A DNA stretch of 64,000 nucleotides. Origin: Hormiphora californensis. Taxonomy: Eukaryota > Ctenophora > Tentaculata > Cydippida > Pleurobrachiidae. Location: NCBI GenBank assembly GCA_020137815.1, contig CM035359.1:1907506-1971505 (forward strand), written 5' to 3'. The translations under genes were made by a program, and so were the position numbers. Position 1 is the stretch's first letter; each line of letters starts with the position of its first letter. The notes below the pieces were generated by a model. It was not told the DNA's origin. It ran no database searches and saw only the letters and a program-made list of their open reading frames with translations. This document shows positions 17,160 through 30,200 of the stretch, piece after piece.

Positions 17160-17510
17160 GTTCAGAGTAGGGTCTTTTGAGCATGGGTTTCAGGTTTGTG
17201 CTGGCTACACAGGAGATCGATCAGACATGGAACTGTACACATTGATTGGGTACAAGCCCCCATTTCCTCCCTCCTGCACTGTCTTTCTAAGGATGGGGCT
17301 CTCTTCCCCTTCCCGGTAAAAGAGGGTACACTGTACTACTCAAAAACATTGATGGACGCGTTTAGAAGCTGTTGTTGTGTTAGCAAGTATTTGCTAGAAA
17401 ACACGCTGAAAATAATATATACTTTTCCAAATCGTAATGATTCGCCTCTAATTTGTTTATATCAATTTGAATGTGTTGAGGCGTTGGAATCCTGACACGT
17501 AGTCAACATC
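17160..17510 (+). repeat. Dispersed repeat, copy 1 (second copy at 22497-22885)
   Basis: A non-coding block starting tcagagtagggtctttt and including the run aaataatatatacttttcc is repeated, about 90% identical by eye, after the stop codon of the LDLa-7TM receptor. It follows the F-box gene here. It may be a transposon or a shared duplicated gene tail. Confidence 0.8.
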
Positions 17511-17692
17511 AACCTTGGTGGCGCTGTTACCTCTCAGCCCGCTTTGCAGGCTTCGTTTTGTCGCGCTACACGCACGAGTTGTAAGGGTGACTGTGTCACC
17601 TAACATCAACCGGGTTTGCCGTTTAAATATGGGGTGTGCCCTCATATATGGGGTATGGCGTGTGCCGTTTAAATATGGGGTGTGCCCTTATA

Positions 17693-18045
17693 TCTTTGTC
17701 GTTCGTTATAGAAAGAAGATATTGGAACTTGACCTGAACCTGACAAAACTCCGTGAAATTTTTATTCCCAGCCTTCTTCCCAAAACGATAAAGGAAGACC
17801 GTGGTTTATTCCTTTTAAGCACGGGTGTGGCGAATGATGGATTGTTTCTTATTAAAGCCCTTTATAAAGGGCTGTTCTCTTTAAGTATTTGGGACCCAAA
17901 ATCTGGACTGGTAATTACCTCTTTTGAGGATCGTAGTTTACATTATGTGTCTGAGGCCTGCACTGTTCTATGGCCACGGGGCTCCCGACCTGCCCTAGTG
18001 GTAGCTACTTCTGGAAGGGAATCCTTGCGAATCAAAAGGTTTTAG
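17693..18045 (+). pseudogene. Duplicated C-terminal fragment of the F-box gene
   Basis: About 116 codons (IFVVRYRKKILELDL... ESLRIKRF, stop at 18045) repeat the end of the F-box gene with only about four residue differences. The duplicated DNA also includes roughly 250 bp of 3' flank, 16180-16782 matching 17693-18298. No F-box or 5' exon precedes it, so it is a gene fragment. The near identity points to a recent duplication. Confidence 0.85.
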
Positions 18046-18318
18046 CTTTGGAATAAAATGATACGTGTAATGATTCCCGTTGGTTTTAAACTGGTCGAAC
18101 TTTCATTTTAAACATTTTTATTTTTTACACATCTGACAAAATTTTGTAACATTTTGTGACATTTCGTAACATACACAATAACTTTTCTGCGTATGTAACA
18201 AAATGTTACGTGTCAGTTTTCACCCCCACAAAGTCCCCCTACAAAATTTTGCGTGTCACACCCCCTCCCCTATAAGGTGATTGAATATTACCGTGGTGCC
18301 AAATCGGGTATCCAAATA

Positions 18319-18489
18319 CAGTCGGACCCCGATTTAACGGCACCCTCGGGGGAAAGGATTTTGTCCGTTAAATCGGGGTGTCTGCAAATCGGGGTAAAAT
18401 ACTGTGAATTTCTCATATCGGGGGAAGATTATCCTGCCGTTAAATCGGGGTGCCGTTAAATCGGGGGCCGTTAAATCGGGGTCCGACTG
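18319..18489. mobile_element. 171-bp pogo-like MITE, ACGG subtype
   Basis: CAGTCGGACCCCGATTTAA at the left and its complement at the right, with TA on both sides. Internal copies of the motif mostly read gatttaacgg / ccgttaaatcgggg, so the post-core bases are ACGG almost throughout this copy. Confidence 0.88.
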
Positions 18490-18681
18490 TAGTGATTTAG
18501 TGGCCAATGTATTTCGTGCTTCACCAACATAGCCGATTGTTTCACATGAGTTAGTATCTTTGCAGTGGGACGCTCAGTAGATAAGTGGCATCTTGTGCCT
18601 TTGTTCTTTTAAATATTCAGCTTCAACATCTACAATATGTACTAGATACTGCATTGTAAAGTAGCGAGAAAAATCTGAATA

Positions 18682-18796
18682 CAGTCGGACCCCGATTTAG
18701 TGGCATCCTCGGGGGAAAGGTTTTGTCCACTAAATCGGAGTGTCCACTAAATCGAGGTGCCACTAAATCGGGGGCCACTAAATCGGGGTCCGACTG
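18682..18796. mobile_element. 115-bp pogo-like MITE, GTGG subtype
   Basis: Same termini and TA flanks as the element 190 bp to the left, but its internal motifs read gatttagtgg / ccactaaatc. It is the shortest complete member seen here. Confidence 0.88.
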
Positions 18797-19032
18797 TATA
18801 TAATAAAGTTCTTGGGATTGCGTTATTTTAAATGTTTAGATACAAATTTGAGAATTGAGCGAACAAGATTTATATTTTAAATACGCACCGTTACGAAATA
18901 TTTTTAAATACAAAGAGAATTGAGGGAACGAGATTTATATTTTATATACGCACTGGCCACTGTTACGAAATGTTTTTAGATTCAAGTTGTTTGCGTTCTT
19001 TGCTTTCTAACTAAGGAGTTGCCCCAAGCAAC

Positions 19033-22000
19033 ATGTTGCTGAGGACAGTTGCACTCCTCATAGCAGGTATATTGTTAAATAGAACACACACATTCCAGAA
19101 TTGCACGTATCAGTACCCTTCAAATTGTCTGCCCTCTTCATAGCAACCTGCATTAAAAAGGCCTTAAATACGTGGAAGCGAAATTACCCCTACCCTGCGA
19201 TGCCCTACTACCGTAGCCTAGGCTGCGAGAGGTAATTTCGTTACCAAGACAATATGTATGGTGTCACAAATTGGCGGCCCAGGTGTTTTAATCCTTTACC
19301 CTCCACACAGTGAGTGTAGTTGATTCATTCCTATCACCGGTGGAGTGCAAGATCACCCCGTATAAAGGCTTCCTGAAGCGGGCATGTACCCATCAGTTCT
19401 CTGATGTAGCAGACCTCGCGGCGACAGGGATACTGTTGTTCAAATGCTACAATTCGGACGATTACTACTACACCCTCTATTCTGCACGATGGGTTTTCAA
19501 CGCTACATGTCCCCGAGACCCCCTACAGTATGAGATGTGCGGGTATTTTCATGTTGATATAACCTCTCTGACATCCCATAAAACTCTTTGTGGGGTTGCC
19601 GCATGCAAAGCCAACATGCTCAATGCAAATGAGTTAAGTTACTATCCCAGAGCAACACAGGACATTTGTCGACCGAATAGCTACCCATGCATCGGTAGAT
19701 ACACCAAGTCGTGTGAGACGGCTTCCGTGAGAAAGTGTAACGGGGTTTGTGATGATACAGATTGCTATGACGAGATCCATTGCGGGGACTATACGTATGG
19801 TTACAAATGTACGGACTATCATGGGTGGCTACGCCCCACGACTGCATGTGTTTTGGCTGCTCAGTTGTCCACTGGATCTAACAGTCTTTGTGGCATGAAA
19901 TCTGACACGAGATCATGTGGAAGCGACTCGGGTTTGAAAATGTGTATAATTAGATTCGTCAAGTACACGTACACAGTGCCAATTTTTAATTTCACTCGCT
20001 GTGCGACTATCAAAATTACCCAACGGTACAGGACAACACCGCTTGAAGATGGGAGTCATGATGATATTGAAACGGGGGGCCTGTACGCACCCCATTGTTT
20101 GAATTTCATGGACCAGACCAATTGCTCCGATCCGGCCAGGGTGGCACTGTCATGTCCAATAGGAGGCTACATGTCCACCGTTGCCAAGGTCATGGTTTGT
20201 GATGGACTACGGAAAGGCCTCTGTGATGATAAGCTGGATATCCTCTGTGTGGATGTGACCTCTACCTGTACCATCCACAAGCACCAGGTTTGTGACAACA
20301 TCCGAGATTGTTCCACTGGACAAGACGAGCTCCACTGCAAGTGGATGACTGGCACTGGATGCGAGAGGAAATTTCGGCCCACAATATACTCCTCTTCTTT
20401 CCCGTTGGATTGGCTTGGAGACACGGTTGAGGACTGCGTCGGCGGAAAGGACGAGGTCCTTGATCTTTGGCCCACTTGTGGAATGGGAAAATTCCAGCGG
20501 TTTGTGAAAGATAACAGTACCTGTAAAGATGAATTTCACTGCAAGTTTGGTCCCCGGACAATCATACCTTTTGGCCTACTGTGTGATGGAATTGATACAT
20601 GCGGTAACGAAAATGCTGTCTGCCGAAGACTTGTTCCCCAAGTCCCAAATAAGGCCGTCCAAGGCACTGTTTGGAATAAGTACATAAGCCCCTGTTTGCC
20701 TGGTATGGAAAATCTTGTCATCCTACGAGGAGAATGTGCAGATTTCAGTACATCACAGATGCACAATTCAAAAATTTTCGGTATTGAACGTGAATCGACA
20801 ATTTCGGCCCCTTCAAATACTTCTTGCTCCTATAAATTTGGAGAAGTTTACATTTATCTAACCTGCTTGGGCATCTGCAAAGAGAAATGTCCGTTATCAA
20901 GAACCCCACTAAAAACTGATTCCTGTCCGACACAGTATAAAGCTCGAATTTTTACGGTTGCCGACCAAAATACGTTGACATTCGTCACACCAAAGGAGGA
21001 ATCATACGGACAGGAGATATTTGAATGCGATAACAATAAATGTTTGGTGTATGATAAAGTTTGTAACCTGATCGATGACTGTGGAGATGGGAGTGATGAG
21101 GAAACCTGCGAAAACAACTTCCGGTGTAAATCTGCAAAAGGTCAAGGCCAACTGTATTTCCCTCTGTATGCGGTGTGTGATGGAGTACCCAACTGTATGG
21201 ACCTATCAGATGAGTGCAATGATATGTGTAGTAAGCACATTTTGGAAGGATTCTACCTGAAATCAAGTGCGTTTTTAATAGGATCTCTTGCCATTGGGCT
21301 CAACTTGTGGACCTTGGTAAGCGTAATTTTGGAACTGAGACAAATTACAAACCAGATAGCACTTGAGAATAAAGTCCTTGTAGCGACGATCAGCCTCGGT
21401 GACCTCTTCACTGGGGCATATCTCCTTTCTATAGCGATTTTCGATGCCACTCAGGTTAGTTACTGTGAGAACCAGGCCAACTGGCTGGCCAGCAAGTACT
21501 GCAATGCAATGGGAATTGTTAGTACAACAGGAAGCGCAGTCTCGGTCATATCAATGACCTTCCTCAGCCTGGCAAGAGTGAAGGGCGTACGGTCGGGACT
21601 CCATCGTTCAACTGCTGAAGTAAAATTCACTCCTCCGCTAATAACAGCCAGCGTCATTATCGTTGTTTCGATCATTTTTGCGGTCTTTCCCGTGATTCTA
21701 TTGGAGGAGTTTGAAGATATATTTGGCAATGGACAGGTTTGGGACACGGATTTTAAGTTTTTCATCGGGATTATCGGTAAAGCTGAGCACCTGGAAGTAA
21801 TTGGAGCTTACTATGGAAGGATCTTGCGGAACCCCTCTGGTACAGGTCACTCCTGGGATAAGATAACAGGTTTGATAAGAGGCATGTACACGAATGATTA
21901 TGGAAATTTGGAAGGTTCGAATTCCCTAGTTGGTTTCTATGGCAATGAGGGGGTGTGCCTCTTTAAATTTTTTGTCCTTCCCGATGACCCACAGTTTGCA

Positions 22001-22471
22001 TTCTCGCTTACCTATCAAATTTTGAACATTATTTGCTTAGCAGTAATTTGTTCCTGTTACGCATACATCGAAGCAACCTCAAGGAAAAGTCTGGAAGACC
22101 TAAATTTTAGCAGGGAAAATGCACAGCAAAATCCTGCCATACAAGCTCGTATTGAGTCCCTAAAGAAAATGCAACTCAAAATAAGTATGATTATTGCCAC
22201 AGATTTGATCTGTTGGATTCCCCTCCTGATCGTGTCATTCTGTCACATGGCTGAGGTGGTGGATGCGACCCCCTACTACGGACTCTTCTCTGTTATCCTT
22301 CTTCCCATAAACTCCTCCATCAATCCTTTGCTGTACAGCGATTATGTTCACGATATTTTCAAGGCCGCTTTGCCGTGGATTGCGATGTGTGGGTTGTCCA
22401 TTCAAAAGATCTTTGAAAAGAAGAACCCGGATGGCCCTGAGGTTATTGAGATGGACAATCTGGGGTCGTAG
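19033..22471 (+). CDS. LDLa-repeat class A GPCR (RXFP/GRL101-like)
   Basis: Two exons: 19033-19066 and 19311-22471 (TAG), about 1064 residues. Exon 1 gives a signal peptide (MLLRTVALLIA, continuing VSVV) joined in phase 1. The ectodomain of about 650 residues is cysteine-rich, with LDLa modules such as CNLIDDCGDGSDEETC and CDGVPNCMDLSDEC just before the membrane. The 7TM part starts near residue 665. TM2 holds ISLGDLF, TM3 ends LARVK in place of DRY, TM6 has the CWIP toggle and TM7 has PINSSINPLLY (NPxxY), the form seen in LGR/relaxin receptors and molluscan GRL101. I saw no leucine-rich repeats. The ligand is unknown. The coding body is one exon, while the paralogue at 0.1-3.5 kb has at least six introns, which suggests intron loss through a processed copy. 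Confidence 0.9.
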
Positions 22472-22496
22472 GCCCAAACTGAACGCTCTGGCGTTC

Positions 22497-22885
22497 AGAG
22501 CTCAGAGTAGGGTCTTTAGAGCATGGGTTTCAGGTTTGCGGTGGCTACACCAGAGATCGATCATATATGGATCTATACACATTGATTGGGTACGAGCCCC
22601 CATTTTCTCTCCCTCCTGCACTGTTCTCTCACAATGTCACATTCACCGTCTTTCTAAGGATGGGGCTCTCTTCCCCCTTCCCGGTAAAAGAGGGTACTTC
22701 GTACTATTCAAACACATTCATGGACGCGTTTAGAAGCTGTAGTTGTGTTAGCAAGGACAATGCAATGTTGTATTTACTAGAGAACACGTTGAAAATAATA
22801 TATACTTTTCCAAATCGTAATGATTCGCCTCTAATTTGTTTAATCAATTTGATTGTGTTGAGGCGTTGAGATCCTGACACGTAGG
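22497..22885 (+). repeat. Dispersed repeat, copy 2
   Basis: Matches 17160-17510 with small indels (for example an extra cacaatgtcacattcacc segment). It starts about 25 bp after the receptor stop codon. The interval up to the first DNMT1 exon (22886-23265) holds no recognised gene and presumably the DNMT1 promoter. Confidence 0.8.
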
Positions 22886-23268
22886 ACTTCGTTTTGGTGC
22901 GCTACCTGTGGGAGTTGTAAGGGTGACTGTGTCACCAAACATCAACCTGGGTGTGCCCTTATATGGTGACCTGTTATAAACAGCACACATGATATCCTCC
23001 TTACCCCTCAGCTACAAACTGGAATCTGCCATCAGACCTGATGGTCGAGTAGCGCTGCACGTAGTTTTCATTATTCCGCTTAGGTTCTGGGAGCTGGACC
23101 CTGCAATGTCAAGTTCTAGACTGTAACTGGAGCCTTAATCCTCCCTTTTCCCACTCTACTCATCTGGTGTTATGGCATTTTGCTTTTTTGATATAGTTTT
23201 TAGACCAAAAATACCCTTGCTATCTTGCTACTGAACTCAAATTCTAAACGCCTTTTTTCTTCTAGTCA

Positions 23269-25286
23269 ATGGTTAGAAATGATGCAATTGAGAATCAAGA
23301 AAATCTGCCACCGAACAGCAAAAGAAGGAAAACAGATAAAGTGGAAAACCTAAAGCAACCCTCCCGAAAACAAGTTGTGAAACCACTAAAATGTGGGGTT
23401 TGTAGGCAGGTAAATCCCATTCTACAGTCGGACCCCGATGTACCGGGATGCTCGAGGGAAAGGTTTTTGCCCGGTAAATCGGGGTTCCCGGTATATCGGG
23501 CTCAAATACTGTCAATTTCATATTTCCGGGGAAGATTAAATCCTCCCGGTATATTGGGGTTCCGGTAAATCGGGCTATCATTGTAGTATAAAATACAGGA
23601 CACAAGTGTGCTGTTCCACCTTTATATTATACCCCTACACCTCATCCCGTCAGTTACAAGACAAGGATGTTTTGAAGACTTTTCCCGGAGATCCACCTGG
23701 GGCAGTAGAAGAGTTTATCGCCCTCGCCTCTGATATCCTTTCCCTTGGGCAAACTGATGAGGGAGATTGGGAGGAAAAGCCTCAACATCGGATCACCGAG
23801 TTTTCGGTTTATGATGAATTTGGGCACTTGTGTGCATTTGATACCGGTCTGATAGATAACAATGTTCCGCTGTACTTCAGTGGTTATATAAAGCCAATCT
23901 ATGATGATACCCCATCTACTGAAGGTAGGTCATGCAATGGGGGAGGATGGGAAGGGAGGTCTATGTTAGACAGACAGGGGGAATGTGTTCATGATGGAGG
24001 TGTACGTGTTGCGATGCACAGAACGATATGTACACTATACACGATGCACGTTTTACTACATTCTGTCCCGAATGCTGTTGTTTTGTCCGTTCAAAGATCA
24101 CAATATGTGGATGGTGGTAACCATGCAGACTTGAGGAAAGATGGGTCACCCCGTGCCTGAACAAAGTTCAACCTCGGATGAAAAATGCTCCCTAAGCGGA
24201 CTTCACTAGGGTCTTCAGATAGGTATTTGGAGTGGAAAAATGTAAAAAAACACCCCATTTTTTCGAGAAGGTTTTTCTCTACATGGATTTTAAAATGGGT
24301 CGTTTTGACTGTCAAAACGGCTTAAAAACCATGCTGGGTGCAGATTTATAGTCCTCTTCCGGTAAAAAGGTTGTACCTGACCTTTTTTTGCACGTAGAAT
24401 CGATTGCCGGTGAAGAGAAATCTCTAAAACGACTGGAAAATGGTCAAAATTTGATTTTTTGACGTTTTTTGAGGGTTTTTCGGCCCCAACCCCATCATGA
24501 CATCAAGATAGAAAATTTTTACTAGTGTCAAACGTTAAAATGGACATTTTTCTACCGGATCCCAAAGTTTCAGATAAATCCAATAGCAGGGTAAAATTTG
24601 GCTAATTATTGAAAGTGGCTAGATGAGAGAAAGTGAACTTGAACTTAATTTTTTCACAATTTTGGCCTTTTTGACCAACTTCTGATTGAAATGGCCAATC
24701 AGGACCATGCTCACGCTAAAGAAGGGACAATTTCCTACTAAAATGCAAATTTTCATGCCGATACGACAACAGGTCATGGATCTGTAGTAAATTTAAGCGA
24801 GCTAACTAGGCTATTTCTACTGTCAAAAACGGTCATTTTTTCTTATTTTCGGGTCGATTGGCAGTAAAAAAGGGTACCCGACCTATTTTTGCCTGTAGAA
24901 TTGATTTCCGATGGAGTTGGACCTCCAGATCGACAGCAAAATTAAAGAAAACGAATATTTCAGTTTTTAGCGGAAATAGCCAGAAAATGAGTAAAAAACC
25001 AAAAAAAAATGAAATTGACCTAATTTTCTCGTAGATTAAGAGCTCCAATTCCATTTTAGAGCGATTTAACGTGAAAAATTGGGCTGGGAACCCTTTTGAT
25101 TGCCGATTGACACTAAATTACCATTTTCTGGCTATTTCCGCTAAAAACTGAAATATTCGTTTTCTTTAATTATGCCAAAAACTAACAGAAATTAGTTGGC
25201 TGGAAAGGTGACCACTTTTGTTGTCAAACTGACACCTTTGCCCTCTCCGGGTTTTTTCATCATTATCTTTCCCTCTCTGATCACTA

Positions 25287-25359
<73 letters not shown>

Positions 25360-27219
25360 CCTCTCCCCCTTCCTCAATCCAGCTCCCTCTCTCAGTAACC
25401 CGGGCCGGGCAAAGGTGTCAGTTTGACAACAAAAGTGGTCACCTTTCCAGCCAACTAATTTCTGTTAGTTTTTGGCATAATTTAGGTATATTTTTGGTAT
25501 TTTCTGATTTAAAATACGATGTAAGACTGTCTGGACGTAGCAGAACTTGTAAAGACCGTCAGGAATCGCTAAAATACGAAAATTTCAATTTTGACGTCAT
25601 TGTGACGTCATAGCGCGACGTCACGACGTTATAACGTCATGCTAGTGAATAAATTAGTATCAGGCTCATCTAGATAAAGATGCTGACCAAGTTTGAGATC
25701 GATTGGACGAGATTTGAGGTCGCTATGGCGAAAAACACACTATCGTCATATCTATTTTCATACAGTCTTAACACTTCAGACGCGATTTAAGACCCTTGAA
25801 AATAGAATTTCACAAATTCGCTATATAGTTTCTGAAAGTTTAGACGATTACCTTTCGTAAGTGTGGTCTCCATTTTTCAATCAGAAGCCGTCTTCAATGT
25901 GTAAATTGAGCTCAAAGAAATTTTGTTGATTTGAAAAATGTCTTAACTTTATGACAGTATTTTAAGACGTTCTGGTTGGACCCGGAACATGAAAACCGTC
26001 CAATAACACAATTCATACGATTATCTTTCGAATGCAACAAACGAGAAGTGTCCATCTTATGTAGTCTTTCCAGAAAACTGTCTGCAAATTGTGTAAAAAA
26101 GCGTCTATATGTATGTATGTATGTATGTATGTACATATATATATAGACCAGGGACATTTATTGCTTTTTTCACCATGTCAGAACTCTGAAACTAAAAGAG
26201 ATAGAGACTTGCCCTTTTGAACCCTAGTAGATCTAGTCTACGTGACACTGTATACCAAATTTCAGACCGATTGGTGCAGTGGGGGCTTCGCTATGAGCGT
26301 CGCAAAATGCCATTTTTGGCTAAAAACTGAAAAAACTTATTACTGCTTTCTGGCACGCGCGGCTGGGGGGAGGTGGTGGTCACCTTTGCGCTTGCCAGCG
26401 CAGTGATTTTGCTGACGATCTGGAGGTCCAACTCCATCGGAAATCAATTCTACGGGCAAAAATAGGTCGGGTACCCTTTTTTACTGCCAATCGACCCGAA
26501 AATAAGAAAAAATGACCGTTTTTGACAGTAGAAATAGCCTAGTTAGCTCGCTTAAATTTACTACAGATCCATGACCTGTTGTCGTATCGGCATGAAAATT
26601 TGCATTATAGTAGGAAATTGTCCCTTCTTTAGCGTGAGCATGGTCCTGATTGGCCATTTCAATCAGAAGTTGGTCAAAAAGGCCAAAATTGTGAAAAAAT
26701 TAAGTTCAAGTTCACTTTCTCTCATCTAGCCACTTTCAATAATTAGCCAAATTTTACCCTGCTATTGGATTTATCTGAAACTTTGGGATCCGGTAGAAAA
26801 ATGTCCATTTTAACGTTTGACACTAGTAAAAATTTTCTATCTTGATGTCATGATGGGGTTGGGGCCGAAAAACCCTCAAAAAACGTCAAAAAATCAAATT
26901 TTGACCATTTTCCAGTCGTTTTAGAGATTTCTCTTCACCGGCAATCGATTCTACGTGCAAAAAAAGGTCAGGTACAACCTTTTTACCGGAAGAGGACTAT
27001 AAATCTGCACCCAGCATGGTTTTTAAGCCGTTTTGACAGTCAAAACGACCCATTTTAAAATCCATGTAGAGAAAAAACTTCTCGAAAAAATGGGGTGTTT
27101 TTTTACATTTTTCCACTCCAAATACCTATCTGAAGACCCTAGTGAAGTCCGCTTAGGGAGCATTTTTCATCCGAGGTTGAACTTTGTTCAGGCACGGGGT
27201 GGGTATTGTCCCAAAGTTA

Positions 27220-27267
<48 letters not shown>

Positions 27268-30200
27268 CCTTTCTATTCCTTTATGAGGGTGACTGCGGAC
27301 GTGATAGTTTAGCGGTATCCATGTGAACTTTAGGCTTCCCTGGAGTTGCTCCACGTGGCAGGCCTGGTGATTAGAGGAAGGCAAGAGAAATGAGAACTAG
27401 AGGGCACGAGAGAGAGAGAGAACTATAGGAGGGGCGAGGGAGAGGGAAAGTGATAGACTAACCGCAGTAGACTGTAAGGTGGCCTCAATGGTGTGACAGG
27501 GTCTATAGATATTATTTTATAGCCCACACTAATGATCTCTAATCGGCCAATTAAAGTGACCTATCTCTGTCGTGGTGCACGCGTATAAAAACCACTGCCC
27601 CACCTCCAATGACACAGCCCTCTGCAGTAACAACACCAGTTTAATCAAGCGAACTTCACAAACCTATCTCTCAAGATGAAGCTTACTATTGCCTTTGGGT
27701 AAGTTACCTGACTCGCACAAAACTTGACCGACTTCAGCTGATATCATGTCTTTCGTTGAGTTTTGAGTGAGTTGTTAGATGTTTTAATAACCTTCTCTTT
27801 ATTTCTCAGACTCTTCCTTGTCCTGTGTATCGGAGTTATGACTGAGGTCGAGGGACACGGTACGTAACCAAATGCTGTTACCATGGTTACCCAGTTGTTA
27901 CCATGGTTACAATTGTAACCAGATCAGTTTTCAAAACACTAGATCATTTAATGCTGTTAACAGCATCCCTCTCCAAAACCCTGTTCCCCCTTCCGGAACT
28001 AACCCATCCCCCCTCTCTCAGCGGCCGGCAGGAGCAACTGGATGGGCAGGAACGAGGAGAGAATCGACACTGCCGCGGAAATGAGGGACTCGGAGGAGGT
28101 TGTTGCTGCTGAGATGAACTCCGCAGAGGATGGCCCACGCCGTTAGACACACCCGCTTTGAGAGTGAGACCCGTGGAACAGAGAAAGGAATCCCTCCCTA
28201 TGATTCGAGTCCTCCACTGCATCCCTCGAATAACACACAGAACACTTAGCACACACGTTTTATTTTTGCCTAAAGATGTCTTAATTTTCCTTGAATCGTA
28301 AAGAATAAAATAACTGGTTATTTTGTCTATGTCGGAAACACTGGGGTTTGAAAATTCAAGTCAGTCAGTCAGTCAGTCAGTCAGTCAGTGAGTCAGTCAG
28401 TCAGTCAGTGAGTCAGTCAGTGAGTCAGTCAGTCAGTCAGTCAGTCAGTCAGTCAGTCAGTCAGTCAGTCAGTCAGTCAGTCAGTCAGTCAGTCAGTCAG
28501 TCAGTCAGTCAGTCAGTCAGTCAGTCAGTCAGTCAGTCAGTCAGTCAGTCAGTCAGTCAGTCAGTCAGTCAGTCAGTCAGTCAGTCAGTCAGTCAGTCGA
28601 CAGTCAGTCAGTCATAATGGAGACCATAATGGAGAGCATACAAATAAAACGGCTGTAGTAAGTAGTAGTAGTTAGTAGACCCGTTCGCCCGTCGGGCGAA
28701 TTTCAATTATGTAAGACAAATGAAACATGTTCATCCATCATATGATGTTCTTCTGAATCAGATTCAGAGCTAGAGATGGATGAACATGCCAGGACTTCTA
28801 TCACCTCCTTGTCTTGGATACGTGAAAAGGAAGGGCCCGTATCGCTTAGTGTTTCCTCCTTCTCTTGGATGAGTGAAGAGGAATGACCCGTATCGCTTAG
28901 TGTTTCCTCCTTGTCATGCTCTCTGACAGCAGCAGATCTTCTGGACCTATATAACCGTTGCCGAATAGCGCTTGGGGTGGAAGAGCTGGACATCAGGACA
29001 AAACTAAAAGAATGCACGTGCAGAATTGAATCGGCCCTTAGTACCCAATACAACTGGCAGGGAGGTCTCCAAGTTCCTCTAATAATTGCACGTGCAAATA
29101 GTGGAGTTGCTAGGTGACCTCTGTCACACAATTTGAATAGTAAGTAGTATGATATGAATTCGACTGGGGCTAAAATTACATATTTAAGGTCCTCTGGTAT
29201 GTCCTACAACCCTACGGTGAGAGATTTCCCTGCACTCGAAAAAAATTCGGTCGGAGTACCCTTAAACCTATAAAACAATTCTCAACCCTTCACTGCAAGC
29301 TGGTAGAAGAAGACAACGCATTAGCTCTCTGATCCTTTGTGGGCAACCTTAAGATTCATGGACCCTATGGACTATACCCAATATATGTGAAGCTTCTACA
29401 AATACTGGGGGGGGGGGGGCAAATACTACACTGCCATCCGTTCGCTCTGCCTCCTAAAACATGTCCAAGCCTGACTGACTCAATGACTGATTAACTCACT
29501 TACTCACTGTTCAACAAAATAAAACAATCATTTTATTCTACCAAAAGGATTCTGAGATTTCTAAACACTATGATCTTGTAAGCACACAGAATGATAATTT
29601 TTTGTATTTTAAACAAGGTATGTGGAAAAATATAAACCCTTGGCTGGGAGGGGTTCCTTTCTCTGTTCCACGGGTCTCACTCTCAAAGCGGGTGCGTCTA
29701 ACGGCGAGGCCCTGCATCCTCTGCAGAGTTCATCATCTCAGCAGCAACAACCTCCTCTGTGTCTCTGCAGGGAGAGAGAAATATAAAATCATTTGTTCAC
29801 TGTTCAGTGGTTCAACGGTATCGTGTGTTAGGTGTTTTACCCGACAGGATGTACAAAAAGATGCAGGACCGGTATATCCCAGTATACTAGTGTTATCACA
29901 GTACAGATACCACAGATTATTATCATACGATACATATAATTCGGAAACAGATTCGGATCATAGTCCTAAAAAACACCGGAGCAGTCACGCTTCCTTGAAG
30001 AAACTCGGTTCTCATTTCACCTCATTTCAGCGGTATCGTATATTTTCTCCTCGTGTTCACCCAAACGGACTGAGGGAGGAAAAATAGGTCAAATTTTAGA
30101 GGAAATAGGTGAAATGTTAGAGGAAATAGGTGAAATGTTAGAGGAAATTGAAAAAGAAACTGGTGATTCAAAAACGGATGTGATAATGGTAGTTGGTACA

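Noticed and set aside
20167-20561. Antisense ORFs within the LDLa-GPCR
   Set aside because: They are shadows of a strongly coding plus-strand frame with LDLa and 7TM motifs.
28348-28617. 89-residue Val-Ser-Gln-Ser repeat ORF
   Set aside because: Pure (CAGT)n microsatellite with no coding context.
28683-28702. Helitron 3' hairpin
   Set aside because: The stem ttcgccc/gggcgaa is present, but no CTRR terminus or 5' TC end was found.
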